Source of the DNA: Lepisosteus oculatus
Taxonomy: Eukaryota > Chordata > Actinopteri > Semionotiformes > Lepisosteidae
Direction of reading: 5' to 3'
Assembly (NCBI RefSeq): GCF_040954835.1
Contig: NC_090698.1
Span: forward strand, 27,519,501 to 27,583,500
DNA: 64,000 bases
Within the stretch, counting starts at the first letter, position 1. Every line of letters starts with the position of its first letter. A program made the translations under genes and the position numbers. Under the pieces are notes generated by a model. It searched no databases and was not told the origin of the DNA. It saw only the letters and a list, made by a program, of their open reading frames with translations. This document shows, one piece after another, positions 48,841 through 60,840 of this stretch.

Positions 48841-49475
48841 ACAGATTCAACCATTTTATAATATGCAATCCTAAAATTACCACTGATATGGGACATCAGG
48901 ACTTAATTTGTGATAAATGTAGGCTGGATGAAGAGGACTAAAGAGAAACATTAGTCACTATTATGAATCCATAACAGAAATTCCCTGGAGCAGCTACCCG
49001 GACAGAGCCAATGGAAAAAACATTATTTAGACTCAGTAAGGGAAAGCCTACAGCACCCATAATGCAGAAGGCCAATTGAAAAAGCTTTATTTTAACTAAG
49101 TGGATTAATGAGTCTGACTGGAAACAACTTTTTGCTGGATGAGAAATGCATTGAAAATAACAAGGCCATTTAATCCAGGTGAATCAAAAGTCTCAAAATC
49201 CACAGTATATGAGTCAGTCTTATTAAAAGGCATAATGATTGGAATATGCTTCCAAAACTCTCCCGGTTTACCTGCCAAAAAGAACTAATCATTATCGTTA
49301 GAACTGCAGTTTCCCAGACTTAGATTGGGAAACATTTGATTGGGAAACAGAAATGAGATCTGTTACGAAATGCGGTATTAGATATGGAAAATGATTTCGA
49401 CACTTCCACCCCGCTGAAGGAAATGCTTGTTCTGATTTTATCTTAAATAAACAAGATTAGAGGATAAAGAAGGTG

Positions 49476-50011
49476 TGTTACGAAGCGTCTTTCAGGACCC
49501 TATGCAGACAGCACAATCCGGAAGGGAGTGAACAGACAAGGGGAGGAGACGAGGAAAGGGGCTGGTAGAAGAACAGGGGGGCATGGCGAAGGTGCTTGGA
49601 GGGGCGTGGTCCAGGCAAACAGTCCAGATGGAATCCAGGGGAAAAACCGGGGCGAAGTCCAAAAGTCCAAAAACCAGGAAATGCAGGAGGAGACAAACAA
49701 AACACAGTTAAAAGCCAGAATGGGATCCGGTGCAAGGACAGGGAATAAAAAAGGGGCAATGAGACCAGGAGCTCCGGGTCCCGGACTAGGCTGGTTCAGG
49801 ACGCCGATAGTAGGTGAATGCCCTCCGAGCCGTGGACGTAGGGTGACTCAGTTGTAGGCAGGCCTCCAGAAAGTCCGTGTTCCAATACAGAGCCCAGAAC
49901 AGAGTGAGCATCTGGCTTTTAAAGGTGGACTGGTACAGGGAAGAGGTGCAGAAAATCAACTAAATGTGAAAGAGCCAGAGCACCATTAACAGGGAGGGAT
50001 TACATCGTGAC
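49476..50011 (-). mobile_element. element with TGTYACGA/TCGTRACA ends, member 2
   Basis: On the minus strand it runs from TGTCACGATGTAATCCC (50011) to GCATAGGGTCCTGAAAGACG and CTTCGTAACA (49476). The ends form an imperfect inverted repeat (TGTCACGA against TGTTACGA). Inside are a TTTAAAAGCC box and TTTTGGACTTTTGGACTTCG. It has no coding capacity. It could be an LTR (ends are TG...CA) or a non-autonomous element. Confidence 0.45.
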
Positions 50012-50676
50012 AGGTGAAGGAGAGCCATTCAGGAGCTGTATTCATAGAATGGAGTCCAAATCTAGGGTTTACTATTTCAGAGAAGCAATGAGACAGTGTT
50101 TTAAAGAAATGTAATAGGACTTTTAAGTATGCAATCAGCAGAGAATGTAAGGTAGCTAGAGGCAGCAACCCCAAAGCAGTGGCTAAAAAACTCTAAAACA
50201 TTTAATAAATTCCAAAAGAAGAAAGAAAACATTTCAAATGAACTTGTTCCAGCTAGGGTGTACCAAACTACAATCACTGATCAATAAAAATAAGAAAATG
50301 GAAAATAATATTGTAATGAAAGAATAAAGTGCATTGAAAATTTGATTTCAGGAAAGCTAAATATAAATATAAAACTATTAGAAGATGAAATGGAAATGTA
50401 GAGTATACTTTCCCCTAGGTGTTCACAAAAATGAAGCAGCCTCAAGTAATGGTCGTTAAAAATTTGAAAGGCCCACTGTAATTGTAAGTGAATTTGTTAA
50501 ATAAAAAAGTACCAAGGAGGTTGTAGAAGGCTGACACAAATAACCTAGCTATGATGCTGAAGCCTATACCTTGGTATTCTTACCAATATGGCTGGTTGAT
50601 CCTCAGATCAGATAACTACAAAAAAAAGCTACAGTACTGTGCATAGGCCAAGTGGCCTCATCTTGTTTGGAGTCTT

Positions 50677-51252
50677 GTTGCCAGCAGCCATATCACCTTG
50701 CAACTCACAGCTGACAACCCACTGAAGCTAGGCAGGTGTGAGTCTGGCCAGTACCTGGATGGGAGACCTCCTGGGAAAGCTAAGGTTGCTGTAGGAAGAT
50801 TTGTTAGTGGGGCCAGTGGGGGGCGCTCACCCTGTGGTCTATGTGGGTCCTAATGCCCCAGTATAGTGATGGGAACACGACAGTGTAAAAAGGCGCTGTC
50901 CTTCTGATGAGATTAAAACCAAGATCCTGACTCTCTGTGGTCATCAAAAATCCCAGGGCATTTCTTGAAAAGAATAGGGTTGTTATCCTGGTGTCCTGGT
51001 CAAATTTCCCATTGGTCTTTACCAATCATGGCCTCCTAATAATCCCCATCTATGAATTGGCTTCATTACTCTGTTCTCCTCCCCACTAATAGCTGATGTG
51101 TGGTGTGCGTAGTGGCACACTATGACTCCTGTTGCATCATCCAGGTGGGGCTGCACATTGGTGGTGGTGGAGGGGAGTCCCCATTACCTGTAAAGTGCTT
51201 TGAGTGGAGTGTCCAGAAAAGTGTTAAATATGTGTAAGGAATTAATATTATT
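50677..51252 (+). repeat. full-length 5S-rRNA-derived SINE
   Basis: The head (about 50682-50800) follows 5S rRNA in order: CAGCCATATCACC, ACTGAAGCTAGGCAGG (A-box region), then GTACCTGGATGGGAGACC (C box), then CCTGGGAAAGCTAAGG and TGCTGTAGG. The body is the same as the copy at 37664, with the GTAAAGTGCTTTGAGTGGAG tail. A short direct repeat AGTCTT flanks it at 50671-50676 and 51253-51258. Confidence 0.88.
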
Positions 51253-51540
51253 AGTCTTTTTAGTTTATTTGCTTCCTTTAATCGATGTTTTTGACAGCCG
51301 AGTAATTAATAATTAAACTCTAAAGTCTATAATAGTAATTAATTTTTTTAAATGCCATAATCTGTTTTGTATCATGTATTTTGTAGCAGAAAGAATTATA
51401 ATTGACCATGACTGTAAGCACATTCACATGAGTATTGGAATTCTGCCCCAAACACAGTAACCTGTGAAAAACTAAAATATAGATACTCCATGTGGCAGTA
51501 GTTATTCCAGAATCTGAAAACCTGTAAAGTACTAAACTCG

Positions 51541-51662
51541 ATCAGGTGGGTAGCTGGGTCAGTATGCGTAGGCTGCAAAGGAACAAGTAATAGGTTTATT
51601 CCATGCTGAAAAGAGAAGAAAGAAAACACAACGTTTCGGCCGTGGAGCCTGAAGAAGACACT
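51541..51662 (-). repeat. dispersed repeat with CCGAAACGTTGTG core
   Basis: On the minus strand: CTTCTTCAGGCTCCACGGCC, then GAAACGTTGTGTTTTC, a TCTCTTTTCAGCATGGAATA stretch and CTATTACTTGTTCCTTTGCA. I recognise this as a high-copy fish repeat but cannot name its class with confidence. Confidence 0.45.
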
Positions 51663-52734
51663 TGAAAACTTGCACAAAATCACTTTAGCCTTTAATGGGT
51701 AATTTACTGGGTCCATTTTGTTGTGCTTTTATATTTTTTCTCTATATTTTTTTTACTTCTATTGTGTATGGAATTATGAAGCACTTTGCGTTTCCTGAGA
51801 AGCACTCTTATAAAATCCTCCTCCTCATCCCCACTCGACTGCTCTGGCTGTTTCATTAAAAGTCCACAAGAGTTTGGTTAGTGAATTCCGCTCTGCTTTT
51901 TTTTTCTCTTACTCCATATTCTTTATTTAATAAGCCTAGGACCTTGAACAAATATTCACCACCCCCCATTCTGTCAAATTACTCGTGGCCTACAGATTTT
52001 TTTAAACTGAAATTTTTAAGCCGAACTTGGATAACCGAACAAATTTATGGATGAAGGACGTGTCAGCAAAAACCTGCCAAGAATAATAAATGAAAATATA
52101 TTGATTGCTATGGCAAACCTAACTTTGCTCAAGTACAAAAATTACTTTGACCAACCACACTATGAATGTTGTAATGCTGAAGTTGAATGTTCTAAATCTT
52201 GTGCAATAATGATGGTTCATATGATTTCAGAATACAGGGATCTCTGTCCCTCAGTTTGACAGTGAATTTAAAACAAAGATGCAAACAACTAAGAATTCAG
52301 GAACAAAACAGGTTAAGAGAATGGTATTAAAATCCAAAGATTCTGAATATTTCTTTTAGCATGATGAATTTGATCATTATGACGTGGGAGGTTTTTCCTA
52401 CCAACCCAGAACCTGCCAAGATCTGGCTACCTTTCCACTCTGAGCAGGCATGGGTAGGGATGCCAGCTTGAGTCCAATGGTGACTTTGAAGGACCTACAA
52501 CGTTCAGTGATTGAGATAGTTGAGATGTGAGAAAATGTTGACAAGTCCAAGGTGGCCTGTACATCAGAGTGAGAATAAAGGAAATTGTTACTGTAAACAT
52601 CTCATCTCAAATCCAACAATTTAAATGTATTTACATGGTACTGCAAATATGTAGCAGAGGTTTTTTAGTCAAATGAAATAGTACTGAAATTAGTACTTTT
52701 GTCTAAATGTAAAGTTTTACATCTGTTCCGACAA

Positions 52735-53200
52735 ACCAAACACAGCACATCACTTTGTCAGCACCAACACTACTGTCAAGCATGGCTGTGGCAGCATAAC
52801 ATTAATGGGCTGCTTCTGATCAGCTTGTTAAAGTTGAAGGGAAAAGAGATGTAACAAAGTTCTGTCATATCTTAGAGAGTAATTTGCTTTAGTCTGCTAA
52901 ATACCTAGAATTGGAGTGATAATTCACCTTTCATTACAGTGATGACTCGAAGTACAAGGCCAAAGCTACACTACAGTGGATAAACAAGAAGAAAGTAAAT
53001 GTCCTTGAGTGTTCCTACCCAGGGCCTGACTTGAATCTGACAGAAAATCTGCGACACAACTTAAAAACTGCTGTCACTCAACCATTCCCGACTGACTCCA
53101 GCAAATTTACAAAGAAGAACTGGCAGAAAGGCATCACCCCTGTGTGCAAAGTTGGTAGAGACTTATCCAGAGAGACTAAAACTTTTAATTGCTATCAATG
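52735..53200 (+). pseudogene. Tc1-like transposase pseudogene, C-terminal half
   Basis: The plus strand reads HGCGSI-like codons near 52780 (the HGGGS block). Further on it reads KATLQWINKKKVNVLE and then PGPDLNLTENLRHNLKTAV near 53020-53080, matching the SPDLNPIENLW...LK block that holds the third catalytic residue of the DDE triad. Internal stops and frameshifts show it is dead. Past 53150 it still resembles the C-terminal CAKLVETYP segment. Confidence 0.75.
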
Positions 53201-53758
53201 TTGCCTCCACCAAGTATTGACTGCCTGCTTTCACTCATTAGATGGTTCAGTTTGCACATTCGTGTTTCGATTAAAAACGGTCACTTTCGAAACTGCATGC
53301 TTCATTTGTAATTCAACAAAATACAACATCATCGGAATGGGATGAGTGCCAGCCTCCATAATCCAAAGGTCTTCTCGATGCCTTGATGCTCGTACACAGT
53401 TGTCTATTGATTCTGAATTAAATTCCATGATGAAATCTTTTTTTCTATTTACGTAAATTTCAAGAGCTTAATGCATCTTGTCATATTTCAGGAAGGTCAT
53501 ATTTAGATCCAGAACTGAAATGCAGAAGAACCGCAAGAACGAAAGCTGATTTTCAAGTAACTGTAGCTCTTTGGAAGACGACTCGTGACAGTATCTTCAT
53601 AAGCCAGGTCGTGTTGGAGAAATGCAAGCCTCTTGCTTACAGTTTTGTTCCCATCTCCTTCACCTTTCACCATGTTAGCAGGATACATAGGCAAAGGCAA
53701 AATCCATACCAGAGCACAGAGATTCGTCTTTCTACAGATCATCCTGGCTGCTGTAACG

Positions 53759-53940
53759 TTACAGGTTTTCAGAACATGCCACTTCCCTGCTGTCCATCAC
53801 AGGGATTAATTTATGCAGCTGGGTTAATTCGAACAACTGGGATAAAGGACCTCTCTCAAGGCACAAGAGCAGTGTCTGCGGCAGGGACTTGAACCTGTGA
53901 CCTGGCAGTCCAGAGTCCTCACATCCTACTTTGTTCCATC
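53759..53940 (-). repeat. SINE fragment with tRNA-like B box, minus orientation
   Basis: GGACTTGAACCTGTGACC (reversed B box) and CTCAAGGCACAAGAGCAGTG resemble the V-type fish SINE head and centre. Both ends are degraded. Confidence 0.4.
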
Positions 53941-56900
53941 TCCTGTGGAATACGATCATCCTGATAAATATCTTGTCTTCCTTGTTGAGGTCTACTCTAA
54001 ACTAAAGTATGTATATGATTCACTGGTAAGTATTCACAAAAACCACAGCAATTGTGCCTTCTGACTAAAATGACAATTGTAGAATATTTCTCCTTCTGAC
54101 CAAGTTCAAATTAATGAGGCTGATTTGCTTTTTTTTACTATGTTTTATTGACAAATGTCTTTATCGTCAGCTGATAGTGACTCCTTCTGTTACGGAGGAT
54201 GGTTAAGAATCACTGGAATAAACATTCAATTAGGAGATGATGATGCCAAGATAGTTAACTGTTGAGGTTATGTGAAAGGAGACTAGAACTGCAGGCCAGT
54301 ATTGTGGTAGCTTCGGAAGGTTTATCACTGTATCTGGCCTATTGCTTCCTTTACAAATCCTGAAAGAAGGTAAGCTGCTATAAGTCATCAAAAACTTTTT
54401 TTGTTGTTAGGCACTTAGGCACTAATGCCGAATCTAATCTTTTTAATAAGATTCAAAAAAAAATATTTGTCAAGAAAGAGTTATTATGCAACCAAAGTTC
54501 AGATCCTCTATGAGCACAATCATATTAAAAAATGGATGGAATTCTCCTATTCTAAGAGAATGAATGCAGAATTAGACTGCTTGTGTGATGCGTGAAACCT
54601 CATTACTCTTGATAGCAAGGAGAGGATGGGTCTCACTGTGTCAGCTCCTGACTTTAATTCCAGCACATCCTAGATGTCAGCAGGAGCATGACTTGAATCC
54701 TCAGTCCTTCTCCTTCTCCAGATACTTCTTTCTAATTCACCCTTTTTATTCCAATCATTGTTTTTCTTATCTGATCTTTAATGAGGAGTATCATTGGCAT
54801 GCTTGCTACTTTTTTTTGCTTTTGTCAGCCTAGTAACATTCTACATGGTCCTGCTCCTCATTAAGTTGAAGGACAGAGGACAGAACGTCAGGCTGGCTCC
54901 AATGCTAATCATTTTGCTTGTTTCAGTATGTATTTAAAACCAAGAACAGGAGGTACGTCATTACCTAAAGAGTATGAAACAAGCTACCCAGCCATGTAGC
55001 TGAAGCCAATAGTTTGGCTTCTTTAAAGAAATAGCTGAATGAGGTCCTTAGATCAAATAAGTGTTATCTACCAAATGGAACAGATGGACCTAATTGTTTC
55101 CTCTCATTTCTTTTGTGTTCTTCTGTGAACTGTAAACCTTCATGTACAAAAGGATATCATGTAAAATTTCATATAACCACATCCCTTTAGAAAATATAAT
55201 GTTATATAATAATGAAAATATAATATAAAAATATAATGTCAGGGTAGCATTCGAAAGTAAACTAAAAAGGTAAAAAGGTAAAAGCGTTACCCATTTTTGT
55301 GAAACTTACGGTACCTTATTTTGTCACCTGAATAGCCAAAGATCATGGTGGCCAAAGCTGTACTAATTTTTAGCTCCCACTAAAATGAATTGCTGATAAA
55401 TCATAAGGTTAATCTTCATAGAATAACAGTATGGAAGACAGGATATAATGAACAAGTAGAAGGAAAATGTGAGAGTACAGTGACTTGAGACAACATGGAG
55501 ATTCTTGTCTGGACCACATTCCCAGAATGCCGTGGAGAACACGCAGCTGTCCTCAGTCACCTGACCAGTTGGCCCAAGAAAATTGGCCAGGTGACAGCAA
55601 GAAGTTGAAACTGTCAGGCATGACCTGCCATCTAAGAGAGGATAGATCTTCTGCTGTGCAAGCTGCACCAGAGGGGGCAAGAGAAGAGCTTCACGCACTG
55701 ACCAAGTAAGAGCAACTGAAGAACCGATTCCTGAAGAATCTCACAAAGTGTCAGCTGTGGAAAACTGGTATGCAGCTTACCTCCCAATTTGATAGTTAGA
55801 GACTGAAGAAGTCAGTCAGGAGTTTGAAGAAAAGCAAGGTTTTTTATTTTATTTGGGTTTATAGTGTAAACAAACTGCAATACCTTATAGCTGCTTTGTG
55901 TGTTTGTTTAAACCTGACCTACTTGCCAAAATTCCTGTTTTAAGACACCTCACACCAGCTAGTGTCACATATGGTGGCAATAGATAGAACTTAACCTTGT
56001 TTGGACTGTGATCTGATTTGATTGATTAACCGACTTAAAACATAGATGCTGATGTTCCTTGTCTTTGTTCCTGTTTTCTTTTGTTTGTATCTCCTGTGTT
56101 TAGGCATGGGTCCAGCCCTATGTAGGCTCACTTAATGACCTACCAAAGAGTGCCCCAGTCGTTTTTATGCTCTGATATCACTGGGTTAATGATTTACAAT
56201 CATAAAGTTAATTAACCTGAGTAAATTATTAGGTGCACTCTTTTGATAATCTATATATAGCCTTTGCCAGGTTATAGCTGAAGCACAACAAAAGAATACC
56301 CCCGGTTTCAAACCTTCAGAAGAGGGCAATCAATCTAATTCCTTAAGTTCGTTTTGTGAAAGATTTCACTAGCTTCTAAAATGGAAATGATGTTGTTTTC
56401 TGCTTCTAGCCATGATATCATTCTTCCTTGTGAAGATAATGGGTGACACCCTTCAGTATGGATTCGGCCAGTGTGTCTCTGTGAGCTCTAGAGCCATCAC
56501 ACTAATGATGTCATTCCCATTATTTATAATTGGGGCCTCCTGGCTGTCCTGGCAACCAGTCCAGAGGAGGCTTTTAAGATGTCTTTGTTGCAAAGTGGCT
56601 CTGATCTCAAATCTTAGCGAAGGCATATCGTTTGCTCTTTTATTGCTACCTTATTGCAATGCATTTGTTTTAGACTAGATTTTTCCCTGGGGTATTTATA
56701 ATGCTAGACCTTTAATCTACAAAAATATTTAAGCGCTAGTTGTCACAAATGATTTTGTAGATCTGTAAATTGCAGCATGAAACAAGTGTTACAGATACGA
56801 TTATATCTAGTACAATGTACTGTAAGTGTAGTGAAGCTGAAGCACAGTGTCAGGAGAAATGTGGGCTCGCAGAACCTCAGGCTGCTCCAGGGCAAATCTG

Positions 56901-57842
56901 TCTGCTTGTTTCAGTGACATGTTAACACTTGTAACCAATTCCTCTTGATAATTAGTACACACAAACATTACTTAACATTATCATTTTCCTCACCACGTAC
57001 GTTCATCGGGTATCTTTTGCATGAAATAACATCTTGGATGACCTGCAGTGGACCTGAGCAATGTTTTTCACTTTTAAAAAATGGCAACATACGGGATGTT
57101 GCATGACAACCTAACCCCATGGATGGAACAGGAATAAAAAACAATCATGAAACTGTATTTTGAAAGTATAACCCCACCCCTTTCTGATACACTTTTATCA
57201 GCAGATCAAACCTAACAGACATTGAGATGTGCCTTTCCTGGTCTGTACTGTAGCCTATTCCAGCACTCGAGAGGTACAGAAGCTTGTAAGCTTTCAGTCC
57301 ACTTGAGTTTGCAGTTGGTGATTTAGTTAAACTCATTGTTTAATGAATATGACTCAACATACTACATATTATCGATTAAAGCCGAGTTTAAAAAGAAGTT
57401 TTTATATCTTCTTTAAATGCATAAGGTTTCACCTTTGATTCTCAAAATGAAAATCTTTAATATTTCCAAAATTGGCAAAACAAACCAGTTTTTGTAAAAA
57501 TTATTTTCTTCTTTGCCCTCGCGCCATGTAATAATTTCATTTCTTGAGAAATAAACTCAAGAAATTCTTGAGACTAAAACCATCTATGATATTAAAAACA
57601 AATTTGACATGGGCATTCAGTCAGCATGTGACCAAAACAAATGCTGGAATTCTTGCTTTGAAATTAGTTTTTCCCTTAGCTATGAAGAACAGTAAAAAAA
57701 AAAAACGATTGCTTCAATCTGTGCAGCTCTAATAAGATGACTACCCTAGTGTATGGTTATGACTAAAAATATTCACAGCATGAATACACATGAAAACTGA
57801 AGTTTTTATTTTCCTTTATTTTCTTGAACATGATTATCATGT
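53941..57842. other. intergenic region, no gene recognised
   Basis: AT-rich sequence with scattered short open frames and no recognisable domain. Apart from the LINE-like repeat at 54935-55135, no structure could be supported. The frame at 55485-55709 looks repeat-derived but was not identified. Confidence 0.35.
54935..55135 (+). repeat. LINE 3'-end-like repeat
   Basis: Contains GAAACAAGCTACCCAGCCAT, GTAGCTGAAGCCAATAGTTT and GAATGAGGTCCTTAGATCAA, related to 15228-15430 and to a common fish LINE 3' region. Confidence 0.45.
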
Positions 57843-58189
57843 GGGTGGCATGGTGGCGCAGTGGTTAGCATTGCTGCCTTGCCCTGCTTTCAATGCATGG
57901 GGTGCTGTCCGTGTGGAGTTCACATGTTCTCCCTGTGTTTTCAGGGGTTTCCTCTGGGTGCTCCAGTTTTCTTCCACAGTCCAAAGACATTCTGGCAGGT
58001 TAATTGGCTTCTGGAAAAATTAGACCTGTTGTGAGTGTGTGTATGTTTATGTCTCTGTGCACCTGCAATTGACAGGTGTCCCATCAAGGGTGAATCCTGA
58101 CTTGTGCCTGTTGATTTCTGGGAGAAGCTCCGGCCCCACTGCGGCCCTGTATTGCATAAGGCTGTAAGAAAATGGGATGATGGATGGAT
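57843..58189 (+). repeat. tRNA-derived SINE, full-length
   Basis: The best-preserved head: GGTGGCATGGTGGCGCAGTG then GTTAGCATTGCTGCC. The body has a TCCGTGTGGAGTTC segment, TCCACAGTCCAAAGACATTC and GGTTAATTGGCTTCTGGAAA, and it ends ATGATGGATGGAT. The B-box segment is deleted between GCTGCCTTGCC and the body. Confidence 0.88.
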
Positions 58190-58807
58190 AATTACTATGT
58201 TAGGGACTAAAATGCAGATCCTATATTATAACACAAGCATTGGTTACATTTTAATACATTCAATTTTCTATACATTTTGTCATGTGGTCAAAGTCTTTGT
58301 CTCCTAAGCCTGTATCTGTCTGCAAAAACTAAGGAGATTGAAGGAAAACCAAAAAAGAAAAACCTTTAGATCCTGCGAAATTCATTTCAAGTGATAAAAC
58401 AGAATGATTACACAAATGCTCAAAAATCGGTTTGACCTGAACAACTGTCACATGCTCCATAAAGATGGTTTAGTATTTTACTTTATATAACTATGTCTTC
58501 TCCAATTATACGTAAATGGCATGACCAGAGCAAAGCCATTTACCAAATTGATTTTATTCACTCCTGTCATTGAGTCACTTTCTATTTAGCTGTTTTTGTA
58601 GGTTCCTGTTAAACCCTGATTGAGTTCTTCTCATCAGTGCATCTGGAAATCAGACTTCCTGTTAATTTTTCCTTTATCAGCCCTTAGAAGATGGGTTCTT
58701 GTTCACTTACACTTGACTATAGTATTACAGCTGGATATAGTCACATCCCTGGATGGCATGTTTAAGCTCTCCTCATCCAGGCTGAATTTAATTAATTTGT
58801 ATATAAA

Positions 58808-59110
58808 TTCCATGCAGTGTCCTGCATAAATATTCATGTCCCTTTTCTATGGAAACCAGAAATAGTGTAGGTGCACAAAACCACTGTGATAAGACATGCA
58901 ATTAGTTGAATTGTCTGTCTGTCTACAATAATAGTGGTTCTCAAACTTTGAGAATAAATTCACCTGTCTCTGTCAATCAATTTAAAAAAGATTCAACCAT
59001 CTGATCCGAACCAGGACAACTCTGTCTACAGGACAAAGCTGTAGAAAGTTGTAGAAAGGAACCGATTCGGAAAAGAGCATATCACCACTGATGAGGAATT
59101 TTCAACTTCT
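58808..59110 (+). mobile_element. Tc1-like element 5' remnant
   Basis: TGTCCTGCATAAATATTCAT, a CACCTGTCTCTGTCAATCAA stretch and CAAAGCTGTAGAAAGTTGTA are the end and early-transposase landmarks of the fish Tc1-like family seen at 2690 and 52735. No open frame remains. Confidence 0.4.
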
Positions 59111-59274
59111 CCAGCTATCTGCTGTTTATGGAGTTGTTTATCTCACTATGAGAAGAGGAGTGCTGTATTTCAGCAGTGGATGAAAAGGGTCCTTCATATT
59201 CATTAAATACTTTGGGATAGTTTGAGATGGAATGTATAAACATAAGCAATTTTTATTATTGTTCAATTTAATTC

Positions 59275-59350
59275 AATGTGTTTTTATATAGCGCCTTTCA
59301 CAACAAAGTTGCCTCAAGGCACTTAACAAAGCTGTGTGACAATACATGAC
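59275..59350. repeat. short fish repeat fragment (TATAGCGCCTTTCA type)
   Basis: TTTTTATATAGCGCCTTTCA followed by AGTTGCCTCAAGGCACTTAA is a commonly dispersed fish repeat segment. Only this short piece is present. Confidence 0.35.
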
Positions 59351-60488
59351 ATTACAACACAATAAACAATTATATACTGTATTCTTTCTTGACAGGTGTT
59401 TTGCTTTCATCCCACAGTCCCCAAGACAGAAGTCAGGTTAGCTGTTGTCATTAGATGGCCCATGAGTGCTCTGTGAACTAGAGCTCTGTGCTGTACTCCC
59501 TACCTGAGGCTATGACTCAATAAGCTGTTAATGGAAATGAATGGATTATGATTGTTTACAGTATGTATACAACACCAGCATTTACTAAATACTTTCATGT
59601 AGAAGGAAGAAAGAAAACTCAAAATTACATATTTTGTGTGTTGAAAATGAAAAGTTAAAAGCTTTCCTGTTAAATTGATAAAAGTTACATCCTTTCAAAT
59701 CTATTCCTATAAATGAAATCTGTGAACTACGTCAGGATAAATACCCTTGATGTCTGACAGATTGAAAGCAGCAGAGACCTTATTTAATCTTTTTCTAAAG
59801 AAAAATGATATGGTTGTTGCATTTGTTTGCTTTACTGCACCCCAGTATGTCCATTACTCTTTGTTATGATGATACAACTCATACATGAATTATATCTAAC
59901 AAGAAAAGATTCAATCCCCAAACTTGGTTAGATAATATCATATCAGGTATAGAACTCTGAATAGAGCTCTGTCACACTAACATAGAAAACAAATGACAAA
60001 ACAACAATCGTGACATATCAGCCCTCCACACTACATCTAGTGACTACAAGTCTTGCAGAATGAGAAATTTTAATTTCACAGTAGATTTTAGCTGTATTGA
60101 TCCAATGGTATTTGAGTGTAAAGTAGTCAAGAACTATCAAAACACAAAATGCTCACGTACGTTTGTGCAGTCAATAACTATAAAAGAGCTTTGTAAAGTG
60201 TTTCTTCTTTCATGCCTGTTCAGCACTCTGAAGAGTTTTGTACTTATTTATACAGCTGACCATTGCTGATACTTTGACAAAGTAATGACCGTTAATATTT
60301 AATAAATAATAAATTATAATAAATTCGACAAAATCTGTTAATAGCTGTAGTTTAAGGTGGTGCTTAGGGTTCTGCACTTGTTACTAGGAGATTGTGGGTT
60401 CAAATCTCATTTCAGGTATTGCTGTTATTGTCCTGCTGGCAAATTGGCCCCAAACATGGTTCAGCTGAGAACTGCGACATAGAAGGGT

Positions 60489-60840
60489 GTAACGAGGCAG
60501 GTACAGTATGCAGCTTGAAAAGGCAGGAGGGTTTATTGTCCTTTAGATTAGAAGAGTGTACTGTTCACCAGGGAGAGATAAGGAGGGAGACTGAAGGTAC
60601 AGAGAGAAAGGGGGAGCACAGCCTCCCATAATTTGCCATGCTGTCAAAAGGAGAAAAGTAGGGGTGCTGCCCTTATATAGGGTGTAGAGGGGGAGGGGAA
60701 GCTTGTAGGAGAAGTTCAAAGGGCAAAGGCCAATAGAGGGGAGCTGAATGCTACAATATTGAAGTATATGTATTGTACATGTTTCTCATTGGTTAGAAAT
60801 TTCTTGTATCCCTGTGTTTTCATACTGTAGGTATACTAGT
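60489..60840 (-). mobile_element. possible second solo LTR, minus orientation
   Basis: On the minus strand, CTATATAAGGGCAGCAC (TATA-like, near 60670) is followed about 140 nt later by GGACAATAAACCCTCC (AATAAA signal near 60528) and an end CCTGCCTCGTTACA at 60489. No internal region or target duplication was found. Confidence 0.3.

Noticed and set aside
49528..49857. 109-codon open frame
   Set aside because: It lies within a repeat element, antisense to its shared landmarks, and is low-complexity.
50682..50800. 5S rRNA gene
   Set aside because: The similarity is only partial, with many changes across the head, and the segment is joined directly to a SINE body and tail. It is a SINE head, not a functional 5S gene.
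57843..57880. tRNA gene
   Set aside because: A-box-like and B-box-like motifs belong to SINE heads (also at 3879 and 24832). No cloverleaf with acceptor stem can be formed.
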